A stretch of 64,000 nt of DNA, taken from the NCBI GenBank assembly GCA_017163975.1, contig JAFFSR010000017.1:1178001-1242000 (forward strand), written 5' to 3'. This document shows, one piece after another, positions 44,375-56,511 of this stretch; position 1 is the stretch's first letter; the number at the start of each line of letters is the position of its first letter. Made by a program: the position numbers and the translations under genes. This DNA is from Anastatus disparis (lineage: Eukaryota > Arthropoda > Insecta > Hymenoptera > Eupelmidae). The notes under the pieces were generated by a model. The model was not told the origin of the DNA and made no database searches. It was given only the letters and a program-made list of their open reading frames with translations.

Positions 44375-45915
44375 TACTTATGGGAATGCGAATTTGATAA
44401 AATTAAACTTTAAAATCTTAAAATAGCGGAATACATGTGTAAACACCCTTTAATGAGTAGAATTACGTTAAATCCACGAAAAGCATTTTTCGGTGGAAGA
44501 ACTGAAAATATTATTCTACATTATAAAATTAAGGAAGGAGAAAAAATCAAATACACCGATATACTCGTTGTATCCTTACATATGTGAACATGGACAATTT
44601 CCCGTTGGACATCCAAAAAGTTTCATTGGAGATGAGTGTCGTAAACTAACCGGAGAAAATAATAATAATTTGCAACGCGTCGAGGGTCTAGGGTGTAGAG
44701 TTTTACCACCACGAAACTTGTATTTACCTTTGTTACCCGTCAAAATGAACGGTCGCTTATTATTTGCTCTTTGTCGTTCTTATTGCGAGGAGATGCGAGA
44801 AGGCGACTGTAATCACGAAAACATTTGCGAGCGAGAATTTACGGATACTTGGGTGGCCGACAAATTACGTGAATCTGTTAAGCTCGGCTACCGTATAACG
44901 GAAATATATATTACATGGCAATACGAAATGACACGCTCTGATGGTATTAACGGGAGTCTCTGCAGGATACATAAATACGTTTTTAAAAATAAAATAAGAA
45001 GCAAGCGGATGGCCCGCCTGTTGTGTAAATGACGACGAAACGAAATTAGGGTACTTGGACGAGTATGAGCAAAATGAAGGTATTCGATTAAACCACGAGA
45101 AAATTAAAAAAAATGCTGGTTTGAGAGCTGTAGCAAAACTTTGTTTAGATTCTTTTTGGAAAAAGTTTGGACAGCGTAGGAATTAAAAACAAACGGAAAT
45201 CGTGAGATCGCGTGAAATTCTATTAAAACTGTTAACCTGTCCTGACAAAGAAGTTCTCAGTGTTTTACCTGTAAACGATAATATTTTATACGTTAGCTGG
45301 CAATTGTGAAAAGAAGCCGTTAAAGCATTAGCTAATACGAACGTAGTCATAGCAGCATTTACAACTGCACAGGCCAGAGTGGAATTGTACAAACATATGG
45401 AAAAGCTTGATAGGCATACTTTGTACTGTGATGCTAACTCGTGTATTTTTATAAAAAAGGACGGTTCAGACGAATACGAACCAGCCTTGGGAAATTTATT
45501 GGGTAATATTACGGATGAATTAAGATCTTACGATCCTGGTGCTCACATAGATACCATAATGTCTGCGGCGCCAAAGTTTTACGCCAACCGTGCCGCCACG
45601 CCGTCGGGAAATACTTATGAATGTTGCAAAGTTAGGGGGATATCTTTAAATTTTAAAAATTCATTAAAAATCAATTTTGATAGTATTAAATTGCTCATAG
45701 ACGAAGTATTTGCGAGAAAGCATAGATAAAGAAATGAGAAAGAGATGAATAAAAGCGAGATACGATTGAATTTCAAATCTATACGACGCACACCCTACCA
45801 CGAAGTCATAACAAGAAAAGAATTTAAAACTTGTAGCGTTGTTTTGAAAAAAAAAGACGATACATTTCCCGATCGCTTTCTCTTCCTTTTGGTTATAAGA
45901 GCGAAACAATGTAAA
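44375..45915 (+). pseudogene. Protein-primed type-B DNA polymerase, C-terminal part (Polinton-like)
   Basis: Just right of the palindrome, LWECEFDKIK appears, then from about 44470 NPRKAFFGGRTE. A long frame at about 44560-45029 contains YICEHGQFPVGHPKSFIG and VKMNGRLLFALC. Near 45125 AKLCLDSFW corresponds to the conserved motif B. At about 45415 the C motif reads LYCDANSCIF, where active type-B enzymes have an Asp-Thr-Asp core; here it is Asp-Ala-Asn. A final frame (45379-45729) carries EYEPALGNLLGN and DTIMSAAPKFYAN, and a tail near 45745-45915 looks like the end of the protein. Several stops and frame changes make this a dead copy. It is on the same strand as the N-terminal remains at 35.6-37.5 kb and was probably one gene, now separated by 6-7 kb of repeats. 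Confidence 0.7.
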
Positions 45916-46119
45916 TTATCAAAATATTGAATAAAATATATATATAAACTTTTATTAAAAAAAAATAAAAAATCACCAATAGGTCTTAACAATGCGCTAA
46001 TACTCCCCGCGGTGATTAGCTTATACTTTCTTATTTAACTAATTGACGCGAAAAATTGGCCTTAGAGAGTTCTTTTTTTTTTAAATCTTCGTTGCGAACA
46101 CAGCTATAAGAATATTTAA

Positions 46120-46503
46120 GAGCAGGCCGGATTCGCTGTCCTTGTCTAATTGGCATTTTTGTTATTTACTCAAGTATTAATCGGTGTATCTGCAAATTGA
46201 AGGTTAAGCGCAATAGATATTATTATTACAAATATTTATGCACAAGAAAAAAAAAATCTATCGCTTTGTTTTTGAGAAAAGTAAGGAACGCGAAAATATT
46301 ATAAACATAATTTTTTACTTCGGCGTTCCTTACTTTTCTCAAAAACAAATCGGTAGATTTTTTTTTCTTGTGCATAGGTATTCATAATAATAATATCTAT
46401 TGCGATCAACCTTTATTTTGAAGATACACCGATTAATACTTTAGTAAATAACAAACAACTCAATTGTTACTCGGTCGGTATCATGTTCTACTCCGGCCTG
46501 CCG
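46120..46503. mobile_element. 384-bp palindromic TTAA MITE, family A copy 2
   Basis: TTAA at 46116-46119 and 46504-46507. Ends GAGCAGGCCGGATTCGCTG and, inward from the other side, CGGCAGGCCGGAGTAGAAC. Confidence 0.9.
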
Positions 46504-46507
46504 TTAA

Positions 46508-47211
46508 ATAGCAAATTCATAAAACTTATAAATAAAGCCCCAGCTTTATTTATTTATAAAAAAACACCCTCTTTTTTGAAACGTTATAAAAAATATTGCA
46601 ATTTAATTTTCTCATTTGCTCTTAACGAAATATGAAAATTGGAATCTTCATGAAGAGTTGAAGCCCTTATGCAACTAAGAATGTTCAGCCAAAAAAAAAT
46701 TATAGCAATAAACATTATGCGTGTTGGGATAAATAATAGAGAATATCTCAGCCACTAATTAATCTGCTGTTACAACCTCTCTTTCTGTTCGTATTTATGA
46801 AGGCTTCCTTTTGGAAGCTTAAAAATATTTAAAAAATTATTTTTGCAATAAATAATTGATATCCAAGAACTGGCTATTTTTGATAGTTTTTTAGCTTTTT
46901 CGCAATATTTAAATGACGAAAATAATCGTGGCAGTACTCACATTGTAAGTTTTTTATTCTCTGATACTTTTATAAATTACTATTTTGCTTAGATGTATAG
47001 GTTGCTTCAGAGAATTAAAAAAGCTGTTTTGGTCAACTTTGCAGTTTCCTGGAGCATTTTCCACCGTTTTTTTGGTTACATTTTATATAGGGTATGTTTT
47101 TTCATCGCACTTAACAACTCTATATAGGTTTTAACAAGCCCCTTATTAATGAACTCAAAATGTCTCTATTGAATGGATTATAATAAAATAAAAACATTAT
47201 TTAAAATTAAA
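46508..47211. other. AT-rich stretch without recognised features
   Basis: No gene, repeat or element end could be supported here. Confidence 0.4.
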
Positions 47212-47668
47212 AAGTTCAATTTTTTATGATAAAATGTGTATGTGTGTGTATATGTATACATGTGCATATATATATCGACGGTGGCTACGAAAACAATTAC
47301 AGCTGTGTAATTGACTACGAAAAAAAATCATCTCAAAAAGTGTGGCGAAAAAAACACATTTCCAAAAGTGCGGCCAAAAAAAACACATCTTGAAAACACG
47401 GTGAAAATTTTCAAAAGCTGTTTTTTTTCGCCACACTCTTGAAGATGTGTTTTTTTCGCCGTACATTTGGAGATGTTTTTTTTCGCCGCGCTTTTGAAGA
47501 TGTGTTTTTTTTCGCCGCACTTTTGGAGATGTGTTTTTTTCCGTAGTCAATCACACAGCTGTGATTGTTTTTGTAGCCACAGATGATATATACATGTACA
47601 TGTATACAAATACACACACATTCACGCCTACACATACATATTCTATCATAAAAAATTGAACTTCTTAA
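47212..47668. mobile_element. 457-bp foldback with internal short repeats
   Basis: AAGTTCAATTTTTTATGATA at the left is mirrored by TATCATAAAAAATTGAACTT at the right. Inside are TG/CA-rich stretches, then GTGGCTACGAAAACAATTAC with its inverted partner. The core has five or so units of about 33 bp of the form GAAGATGTGTTTTTTTTCGC (both orientations). No coding content. Confidence 0.8.
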
Positions 47669-47904
47669 TTTTCAATAATGTTTTCATTTTATTAACACTC
47701 CTTTAATAATTTAAATGAAGAATTTTCAATTTTTTTTAAAGATTTTTTCCAAATTAATTCTTTAAACGTATAAGACAATTAAATCATGCTTTAAATACTT
47801 TTGATTCTGTATTTCAACATCTTTTAAATTATGTGAAATAAAATAAAAAAAAATATTTATAATTCATTTTATATTATATTTTTGGAAAAGTTGCGTCACT
47901 TTTG

Positions 47905-47975
47905 GCTTGATAAAGCGACACGAAAAGTGATATAAAAAGTGACGCAAAAAGTGACACAAAAAGTGACGCAAAATA
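47905..47975. repeat. Short tandem repeat AAAAAGTGACGC
   Basis: Units AAAAGTGATAT, AAAAGTGACGC and AAAAGTGACAC follow each other about five times. Confidence 0.8.
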
Positions 47976-48689
47976 TTGCATCATAAGTTCCGTGATCATT
48001 TTCAGGAGGGTGTTGTGCTCGTCATTTTGACTAACATGATGAGTAGTCAATGAGGGCGTACGACTGTGAAAGCTAAGGTTCGTGCTCTGATGGTGAAAGC
48101 CACGAACGCCAGCGACACAGGGTTCTTTTCGTCTTTCCGTCTTTTGCGTCTCGTCACTTTAAGTCACTTCTTGTCATTTTAATAATACCAATTTAAAAGG
48201 AAACATACAATCCTTTTATTTGCTCAAACCATCCACTAATTTCCTCTACAACTCAGAAGAGGGATAGGAAATAGTGTATTTTTATTATTTTATTAAATTG
48301 CCGTGAGATAAAGTGTTCTCATTTATTTTATTGAATTTTCGCGGACAGCAATTAACGTGCGTTAATTTTGTTATTTTGTGTGACAGACTAGTGAGATTTG
48401 TTTAAAGTAATTATTGACTTTTTTGTCTATTATGATGACAAAAAAAAAGGAAAAATAAGTGTATTTTTTTCGACTTACTCGGTAGAGTAAGTGTTTAAGG
48501 GGACAAAACACTTTTATAACCTGCAAACACAAATATTCAATATTCATTATATTTAACTTAGTTATTTTTTAATAAATGAAATATCTAAAAGTAGACTCGA
48601 ATACCTTTAATTTAAGCTATTATTAGCAAATTTTGCTTTTGTTGTAAGCCCACAATCATTCGATGAACCTTTGTACTCATAAGCTCTTG
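47976..48689. other. Non-coding; a GC-richer block at 48000-48180
   Basis: The block around 48000-48180 differs in composition from its AT-rich surroundings but shows no motif I can name. Confidence 0.35.
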
Positions 48690-48990
48690 ACCGTAAGGTT
48701 TAAGCTGAACCCATGGATGGATTTAACTCTTCCAAATGGTTCTAGCTTCAATATTACTACCATTCTCGCATGAATAAAGGAATTTCTGAAACACAAAAAA
48801 TTTTTTATTTTTCAACAAAAAATATCAATTTTTTCAATAAATTTTAATATTTTTACCTTATTTTTGGGTTTTTTTACTACTTCTAGTCATTTGATTTTAA
48901 AATCATCCATTCATGCGAAAATAATGCTAATACTGAAGTCAAAACCGTTTGGAAAAGTCAAATCCATCCATGAGTTCAGCTTAAACCTTA
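48690..48990. mobile_element. About 300-bp foldback MITE
   Basis: CCGTAAGGTTTAAGCTGAAC (about 48690) is mirrored by GTTCAGCTTAAACCTTACGG (to about 48990). Arms of about 95 bp diverge moderately. The flanking duplication is unclear. Confidence 0.7.
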
Positions 48991-49599
48991 CGGCCCAGCA
49001 CCTAAAATTTTAAAAATTCAATATTTAAGAAAAACAGCTTTGAAGTTTTTAATTATTATATCTTAAAATTATCAATGCTATACGTATCTTTCATAAAATG
49101 ATTCTTTCCTGGTATTTCTTATTTATATTAGCCAACAATATAAAAAAGAGATACCAGACAAAAGAACCTTGTTATCGACTACATAAAGCTGAAATGCAAA
49201 AAGATATAAGTTATTAAAATAATCAATAATAATAATAATCTTTCTTATTATAAGATATTTTGTCAGTACTTACCCTTATTCACCAATAAAACTGTGTATT
49301 TGTTGTAAGAATCAAAAAATACATAGTTATTTGTTACTCTGATGGTTGTTAGAATTACTCGTACTAACCTTGAATCAGCTGGAAACTAAGAAATAATATT
49401 TAATATGCAGTAATCATATTATATTTTATTTTATAAATCAAATTCAAAATTAAGAAGTAAAATTTGGATTTATAATTTATATTTTAATTAATATAAAATT
49501 TTATAAATAGAATTTATATCCAAATATGTAATAATAATTAGAATTATACACTTACATGAATTTAATATGCACCCGGTGTATAGAAATCCATCACACCTA
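48991..49599. other. AT-rich stretch without recognised features
   Basis: No gene or repeat is supported. Confidence 0.4.
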
Positions 49600-50370
49600 T
49601 TCGTACTTTTCTTTTCAGAGTATGTGCTTCTTTCGAATGAGACTAACTTGATCACTCTACATTGAATTATCTTCTATCATTCAAAGTCCTGACCCACTCG
49701 ACAGATACATTTCCAAGTTCGATGTTCAATTTCTCCATCATCTTGAGAAAGTTATATCAAGATCAGCACTATTTGAGGAAGTCGATTCAAGTTATTTCTT
49801 AACAGCTTCAGATGTAGAACCTTTTGCCACTTGTTCGTATACTTTTGTTATTTAACTATTTATAGCACTGAACGTTGGCTTCGATAAATCTATTAAACTA
49901 CAAAAACTAGACAAACTTGTAAGTCCATGGCCAAGTACACGAGTAGCAAGAACATTATATCTGTTAACTTTATACGTATTGTCCATAAGCACTTTCTCTC
50001 TTGTTAGAGTTTACAGTTGCTTATTCATCACAAAAATCCCAATTCATATTGATTTTGAATCCTTATCCTCGAAAAGAGGTTTCAATAAATTTTATCTTAT
50101 GATGGTACACACTGCAACACAATTTCTCTAACATAGAAGATAGAACGTTGATATCAACATTTCTATTTTTTACCCAGGAACTTGAAAATTCTGTTATTTT
50201 CAGTTTAGTAAAAGAAGTAGAGGGTCTACTTCTCTTAGCTTCAGGAGAATTTTTTTTACTCCTACCAAGAAATTTCCTTGGCCTCTTTTTAGATCTTCCT
50301 GTAGATCATTTTCTATCTTGATGTTGGTTATGAAATCTGCCTCTTGTATCTCTTTCATTATTTGACATTT
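49600..50370 (-). pseudogene. Mutator-like transposase, N-terminal fragment
   Basis: On the minus strand ATG at about 50370 starts MSNNERDTRGRFHNQHQDRK, followed after a stop by a basic run (GRSKKRPRKFLGRSKK). Further on, in another frame, VLGHGLTSLSSFCSLIDLSK appears at about 49880-49960. That pattern (RVLG.G...L..FC...DL) belongs to the N-terminal domain of insect Mutator-like transposases. Stops and frameshifts are frequent, and the fragment fades near 49600 before any catalytic Asp can be placed. It is separate from the better preserved Mutator-like copy at 54.7-56.1 kb. Confidence 0.5.
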
Positions 50371-51252
50371 TTGAGGTTCGTATTCTTAATGTCCATTCAA
50401 GCTTTTTACACTTTAAATACACTTTCTATTTAGATAAACGTAGAATTTCAGGCGCACATAAAAAAATATGAAATAACTCGCGAACGTGTAATTCATTAAA
50501 ATTAATAATTTTACGTAAATTAAACCACAAAACCTACTAATAATTTTGGAAATGCACTTTGAATAAACAAACTTATTGCAAACTGACCATACAATCAGCT
50601 GAGACTGACTGTCATGTAGCGAAATGATACGAGCTGAAAGCGCGAACGTGCGAAATTCAAATTGATAAAAAATTACATGAATAACTATGTGCCACTCGTT
50701 TTTTTACAAAATCAAAACGGAATCAAATATGGATGTAAAACTTTTTAGAACTTAAATCAAGATAAATATTTTGTTAAAATTAAAGAAATAAACTCTTTCT
50801 TTTCAATTAAACCTAAAAAAAATCAATAAAAATTTAAAAAATTTAATTTAAAATAATTCTTAAAATTGTTTAAATTTGTAAAAATTATATCATTATATAC
50901 TTTATAAATAAAAACAAAATTAAATGTCTTAAAAAAAACTTTTTGGAGATTGATTCATGATTCATGAATTATTGAATCAAGTAATAAAAAAATAAGTTCT
51001 TACAGTGTTTTAATAAGATTAGCTAAAAATTTGAGAAAAATCTCAAAATAGCAAAATTTACAAAAAAATCAATTAAAAGTTTATCTTACTAATTTCTTCA
51101 TAAAACGAAATTAAATGAGATAGGGTAAAAAAACTTGTTGGAGCTTATTCTACAGTAAATTTCCTATAAAAAAAGAAATAAACCCGAATTTGATGTTGGG
51201 ACCAGAAAAAAGGTGTTTTGTGCCCTTAACTTATTGCGTAACGAAATTGAAC
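50371..51252. other. AT-rich stretch without recognised features
   Basis: No gene, repeat or terminus could be supported. Confidence 0.4.
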
Positions 51253-51255
51253 TTA

Positions 51256-51915
51256 CTAGGAGAGGCCCAGGCCTCCGGGTCACGGATTTTGCTTAAACTT
51301 TAGGATAAGTTTCTAGATGTCAAAATATGGAGAAAACCAGAATTTTAGATCCTAACGCTCAAAATTTCCCTAGTTATAGGCAATCAGAGAAAATGACTAA
51401 AAAAGTTACTAGATTTTCAAACGCCTATAGTTCTTCAGCATCAATAATTAGACGCTTGTAATTGTTTTTAAATGAAAGCTGAGCTAGAATCCTTTCGAAA
51501 TAGCACTTATAGCATATCAAAATATTCTTTTCCATAGCTACAGTGTTATAAAAATTGTACTACATTTTAACATTTATTATTAATTAATGTTTTTAAAAGG
51601 AAATTTACGTCAAAATCTTATTACACTGTAACGTTGGGAAAAAATATATTTTGATATGCTACAAGCACTATTTCGAAAGGATTTAAGGTCAGCTTTCATT
51701 CGAAAATGGTTTTAAGCTTCTAACTGTTAATGCTAAAGAGCTATAAGCGTTTGGAAATCTAGTAACTTTTTCAGTGATTTTCTTTAATTACCTATAACTC
51801 GGAAATTTTTAAGCGTTAGGGTCCAAAATTCTGGTTTTCTTCATATTTTGACACCTAGAAACTTATCCCAAAGTTTGAGCAAAATCCGTGATCCGGAGAT
51901 CTGGGTCTCTCCTAG
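51256..51915. mobile_element. 660-bp foldback MITE, TTA duplication
   Basis: TTA at 51253-51255 and 51916-51918 flanks ends CTAGGAGAGGCCCAGGCC and, inward from the right, CTAGGAGAGACCCAGATC. Arms of about 280 bp are inverted copies (CACGGATTTTGCTTAAAC...). The TTA target recalls Harbinger or CACTA types. A diverged copy lies at 18178-18800. Confidence 0.8.
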
Positions 51916-51930
51916 TTAGTGAAAATCAAA

Positions 51931-53120
51931 ATGGTGGTATTGGAATCAGCAGTTTTTCTTGTAAATATATTAAAGGAAGCTCTTCGTGAAAGACGGTTGT
52001 CTACTAATTATGCAAAATCGGAATTGATTCAAAAACTACAAGAAGCCGATCCAGATATATGGGTTATGCTCTCAAGCAAACGTGAACAAGCGGAAGCCGA
52101 ACGATTTGAGAAGGAAAGAGAGGAAGCAGCACGCTCAGCAGAGCAAGAACTTGCTCGTGTAAGAGACAAAATGTGTTAGATGCAAGCAGCTCTGCAAGAC
52201 CCATTAGTAGCAAGTGTAATAACAAACAAAAACTGTAAAATTAAACTTCTTCGATGAGAAATAGATGTGATTTGTCGTGAGTTAAAAATTGTCCAGCGTG
52301 AAAGAGAAATTAACGCAAACATAGGAAACAGTAGAAACGGTGTACACAATAAACTTTTCAGTGTCGGAAGTTCGACACTTACTAGTATCAATATAAAGTG
52401 TATTGGAGAATTATTTTGTTCTTTTGATGCTAGTGATAATTCGTTTTGGAAGTCGAAACAGCAAATTCTTCTATTTCGACAGTCTTATCGTCTTGATGAC
52501 ACAGCGACAAGAGTATTGATAAGCTGAAAATTAAAGGGTAGAGCGAATATCTAGTTTCACTCAAAGCCAGAAAATTTGTCACTAGAAGTTGATAACCTGT
52601 TAGAAGAAATGGAAGAAATGTTTTATAATCGACCCCGAAAATTGGCTCTACGACGTGAGTTTAAATGTAGACAATGGCAAAAAAAATGAACGGTTCTCAG
52701 ACTATTTTCACGATAAAACAATTTTGGCTAGCAGAGTACCAATTTCGGAAGATGAGGTCGTAGACTATATTGTTGATAGTATACTAGACGATCGATTGCA
52801 AGATCAAGCTCGTATACAGTGTTTTAAAAATAAATTTGATTTATTTAAAGCTTTTGAAAAAGTTACATTGGGTGTGAAAAATACAAGTGAACGTGAAGTA
52901 AAAAAGAAGAAAGAAAATAAAACACCATTTTCTACATCACAAGAAAATAAAATAGTTTAATGCTACAATTTTTCAGAGACAGGCCACATATCAACTATGT
53001 GTACAAAACCGAAAAGGGCAAGCGGCGCGTGTTTTGAATATGATTCTACAGAGCATCAACTAAAAGATTGCCCGAAACGGACATCAATAAAGCAAGAGAA
53101 AAACACGAAGCTCGACGAAA
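51931..53120 (+). pseudogene. Ty3/gypsy gag remains
   Basis: ATG at 51931 opens a SAP-like start (LKEALRERRLSTNYAKSEL) followed by a coiled, Glu/Arg-rich stretch and a stop at 52177-52179. Capsid-like text continues in several frames: FWKSKQQILLFRQSYRLDD near 52440, then LEEMEEMFYNRPRKLALRRE near 52600, then VDYIVDSILDDRLQDQARI near 52760. Two zinc-knuckle-like patterns follow near 52960-53070 (CYNFSETGHISTMC and CFEYDSTEHQLKDC, each with one altered position). Order and motifs are those of insect Ty3/gypsy gag. Multiple stops show it is dead. Confidence 0.7.
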
Positions 53121-53162
53121 TCGACAATTATTCTTAAAGCAACGTCGTTCACTGTCTCCTAC

Positions 53163-53372
53163 ATGGTTCCAATAACATTTGCGACTACATATCACTGTAG
53201 TAATGTTTGTAATTATAATGTAAACGCGATGGTTGACTCAGGCTCACCGATTAGCTTAATAAAAAATAGTTTTGTTCTGTCATATGCAATGATAATCACG
53301 TCAAAAACTAATGAGTTGGCCGAAAATTTAGAAAGTTCAATAAACGAAATTTTAAGCATTAATTGTATTTAA
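53163..53372 (+). pseudogene. Ty3/gypsy aspartic protease remains
   Basis: A short frame carries NAMVDSGSPISLIKNSFV, the D-S-G active-site region of a retroviral-type protease. It lies between the gag and reverse transcriptase remains on the same strand, as expected for the element order. The C-terminal half of the protease is not seen and the frame stops at 53370-53372. Confidence 0.65.
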
Positions 53373-53529
53373 GAGTGTAAAATGTTAAAAGAAAAATTGC
53401 AAACTGATAAAGAAACTGGTCATGACAATGTAGAGAAAATTAAAGAATTATTTTAAACGCAATACTTACAAAATAAAGAAAAATTGAAAAAAAGTTCTTA
53501 TTTTGAAATGCGTATTTTGTTAAAACATG

Positions 53530-54040
53530 AGTAATCTATTAGTTTTAGCCAGAGACGACTATCTTTTTCAGATAAAGAAAATTGCGTGAAATCTTAGACG
53601 ATTTACTTGTTTGTAAAATTATCCAACTAAGCACTTCGCCTTATGCAAGTCCGATTGTGTTAGTGCGTAAAAAATCAGGAGAAGTACGTTTATGTATTGA
53701 CTATCACGAATTAAACAAAATTACGATAAAAGATAATCACCCATGTCCATTGATAGACGATAATTTAGATCAGTTAAGAGAGAATTTTTTCACGTCACTT
53801 GATTTAAAAAATGGTTACCATCATGTTAAGATGAAGGAAAATTTAATAAAATATACATCTTTCGTCACGCCATTAGGTCAGTTTGAATACCTAGTTTGTC
53901 CGCTTGGTTTAACGAACGCGCCAAAAGTCTTCATGCGCTCAATAATAACAGTATTTGAATCATTGTTAAGATCCGGAAAAATAATAGCATATTCGAATGA
54001 TTTATTTCTTGCGACTAATGATTTTGATGAACATTTAAGA
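53530..54040 (+). pseudogene. Ty3/gypsy reverse transcriptase, truncated by a Mutator-like element
   Basis: The frame contains SPYASPIVLVRKKSGEVRLC, then IDYHEL, then FTSLDLKNGYHHVKM, FEYLVCPLGLTNAP and finally IAYSNDLFLAT. These are the successive RT motifs. The catalytic Y-x-D-D box reads Y-S-N-D, so one catalytic Asp is lost. At 54041, right after FDEHLR, the sequence changes to the terminal repeat of a Mutator-like element, and no RNase H or integrase is seen beyond it in this window. Confidence 0.8.
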
Positions 54041-56379
54041 GGGGAGCCTGCTTTAGAGGTTTCAAAAAATCAATATTTTCGAGGATTTTATTGTATAGGA
54101 AAGAAATGTCTGATTAAAATGAAACTTTTAGGGTTTATTCTTATATATTTAAAGAGTCTTCTCAAATTTTTTTATTATCATACATAAGATATTCTTCATG
54201 TTTCAAGAAATTTACGGAGGCGCCTCGAGTGTGCACTTTCTGTGTGGTGGGCAAGATGCAGGTCACAATTTTCATCTGAAACAAAAAACCAAAAAAAATT
54301 TTTAATTTTCAATAGTGTAATTCCTAAATAAACCAAGAAAATTTAACAATAAGTAAAAAATTTAACAATTATTTGCAGATTTTAAAAAAATGCATTTAAA
54401 AAAAAAATTCACTTTAGATCGTTTAAAAACCGGGTTAATGTTAACTTTTTTAAGGTATTTTTGGTTCACCCAGAAGAAAATTTAATCCCGAATACAACGC
54501 ATTTTGTTTTGTTTCGTTAGGACGTTTACTTTTTTTCCTATCTTGCCTATACCAATTGGAAAAAATCATCAAAATGGAAATCCGAGAAATCACGTGTCAA
54601 AGGTTTGGATCACAAAAAATCGTAAATTTCTTGAACTTACGCTATTAATATGCTAATCAGCGATTCCTGCTCCATATAACTGCTCTTCAGACTCTTCAAA
54701 AAATTGGTTTCCGGCCAATTGCTCCATTCGACGAGCTGTTCTGGCCTCTTTGATCACCAATGAGGTGCACCTGTTTTGACGCGTGATGCGCTCGTCGTTC
54801 GCTTTATCGCGAAAATTTTTGCACTGGAGCCTAATTTTGAAGTCTAATAAGTGCATAGTTTTTAATACTGCACTGTAGCTTTCATTAAACATCCCTTCAG
54901 CGATGAAAGCAGCAGTCTCAACTATTTTAATCCCCGAATGAAGGTGTTAGGGCGTCATGCGCCATACGGTTGAATTAAATGACTCGTTAGCATTCTGCGT
55001 GTGTCCACCCAAACACCTTGTTAATAAATCGTCCTTTGATAATTTCTCGTACATAGGACGAATATGATTTTCAATATCGTCGTCAATAAGGCGCGGTGGA
55101 TGTTTAAAATCAGCCAAAGTATCTCTTGCTTCTGCTTTGCACCATTCAAACGAGCTTTCGGCGCCTTCGGGGCAGTTGTCGTGGCGAGGCAATTTATCTG
55201 TAAAGCAATAATGATCAAGTGTCGCAATTATTGCACTTCTCATACCTTTTACAGAGTTTAAATTTCTTCGAATCGCGAGACCGTAATACATTGTTAGTTT
55301 TTTTATTACAGTCTCTGTAAGCCGCTTTTTTTCACTGAGTTTCTGTTCTTTTTTCTTGTTGTGGAGACGAGTACCTATGCGCTTTTGTACGTGTCCCACG
55401 CACTCATTTTTAGTCACTGTACACTTGTCGCCGTATGAATTATTCTTGACGTTGCCAAGAAATGTTTTGGAGTCACCGTCGCCAATATAATTGCTATACA
55501 TTACTCCAAATTTCTCGATGGATCTTGAGAACATTTCGGTGATCGAATAAACTTCCATCTTGTCGGCGGAGCCTGCGTGATTCGAAGAACAACTTTCTTT
55601 ATGGGTTTAATACCATTCTTCTCACTCGCTGTCGTTCAACGTATTTTTCTTGAGAGTACAGGCATGACAATATCCACTTTCAACATCGAGATCAATCACC
55701 TTGCCACTGTAGTAGCCAATAAGTGTAGTTACACCGTACAGAGAAGTGAACCCACGTTTCTTCCACGATCCATCGCTCGAAACTTTCAAATGGTCAGCTG
55801 GTCTTTCATTTCACATTCAGTTATTTTTCCTCTTCGACGGCACTTTTGCATGCACTTGCAAACATCGTTTTCGATGCTGTATACAGATGTCCCACGATTT
55901 TGTCATACGTCGATTTTGCTAAGCCTATGCCTTGAGATAAATCCAGAAGACTATTCGTTTTCGGATACGTCTCCATATTTTTAAGATGCTCACGTACTGA
56001 GAGACAAATTAGAACTGAACCGTAAAGCAAAATGTAGCTCTGTTCGAGCCGACGTTGCCAGCTCATATATACCGTTACAATAATAGTTTCGCCCATACCA
56101 TAGCTTCATAGAGACCTTCTATGGACAGTTAAACTGTTTCGAAAGACCGTTAGTCCCTTTTCATTATAATATACATAATAGATAGAGGGATGGAGCGCGC
56201 GCTCCGGGTGGTCTGGCCGCTTGGATACCTGCTCAACGCTTGCACACTATTTCTTTAGTATCTCCGAAAATATTCCGAATTTTGTTTTGAAATTTTAGAG
56301 ACATATTCTTAGATAGTTTAGGAAGAGATTTAAGCAAAAAAAAAATTCGACTTTTTGAAGCCTCTAAAGCAGGCTCCCC
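54041..56379. mobile_element. 2.34-kb Mutator-like element inserted in the gypsy element
   Basis: The left end GGGGAGCCTGCTTTAGAGG (54041) is mirrored by CCTCTAAAGCAGGCTCCCC (to 56379). The similarity of the ends goes on for about 40 bp (TTCAAAAA). A Mutator-like transposase pseudogene fills the interior on the minus strand. The flanks share TTAAG but no clear 8-9 bp duplication, so the right junction may have been altered. Confidence 0.7.
54653..56096 (-). pseudogene. Mutator-like transposase, broken
   Basis: Read on the minus strand. From 56096 an N-terminal segment (LLDLSQGIGLAKSTYDKIVG) is followed by the first catalytic region SSDGSWKKRGFTSLYGV at about 55730-55790. Next come a Cys-containing stretch (ESGYCHAC, then SSNHAGSADKMEV), then the long frame 54947-55558 with YIGDGDSKTF (second catalytic Asp region) and CVGHVQKRIGTRL. 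The end of that frame reads LGGHTQNANESFNSTVWRM, typical of insect Mutator-like proteins, and the C-terminal frame 54653-54892 completes it. About four frame breaks or stops make it non-functional, though catalytic regions are well preserved. The family cuts and pastes DNA using a DDE nuclease. Confidence 0.8.
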
Positions 56380-56511
56380 CCTTAAGGTTGTATAGGCTAT
56401 ACAGTCCATGTCAAAAGTTAGTTTCTTAGAAAATTGACTATATTTTTTGGTAGAAAGTAATTATCGAATTTGCGACATTGCGGCCTCTGATAACATATAA
56501 ATGTATATTAA

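Noticed and set aside
55577..55984. 135-codon plus-strand frame
   Set aside because: It is the opposite-strand shadow of the Mutator-like transposase, whose motifs on the minus strand are clear.
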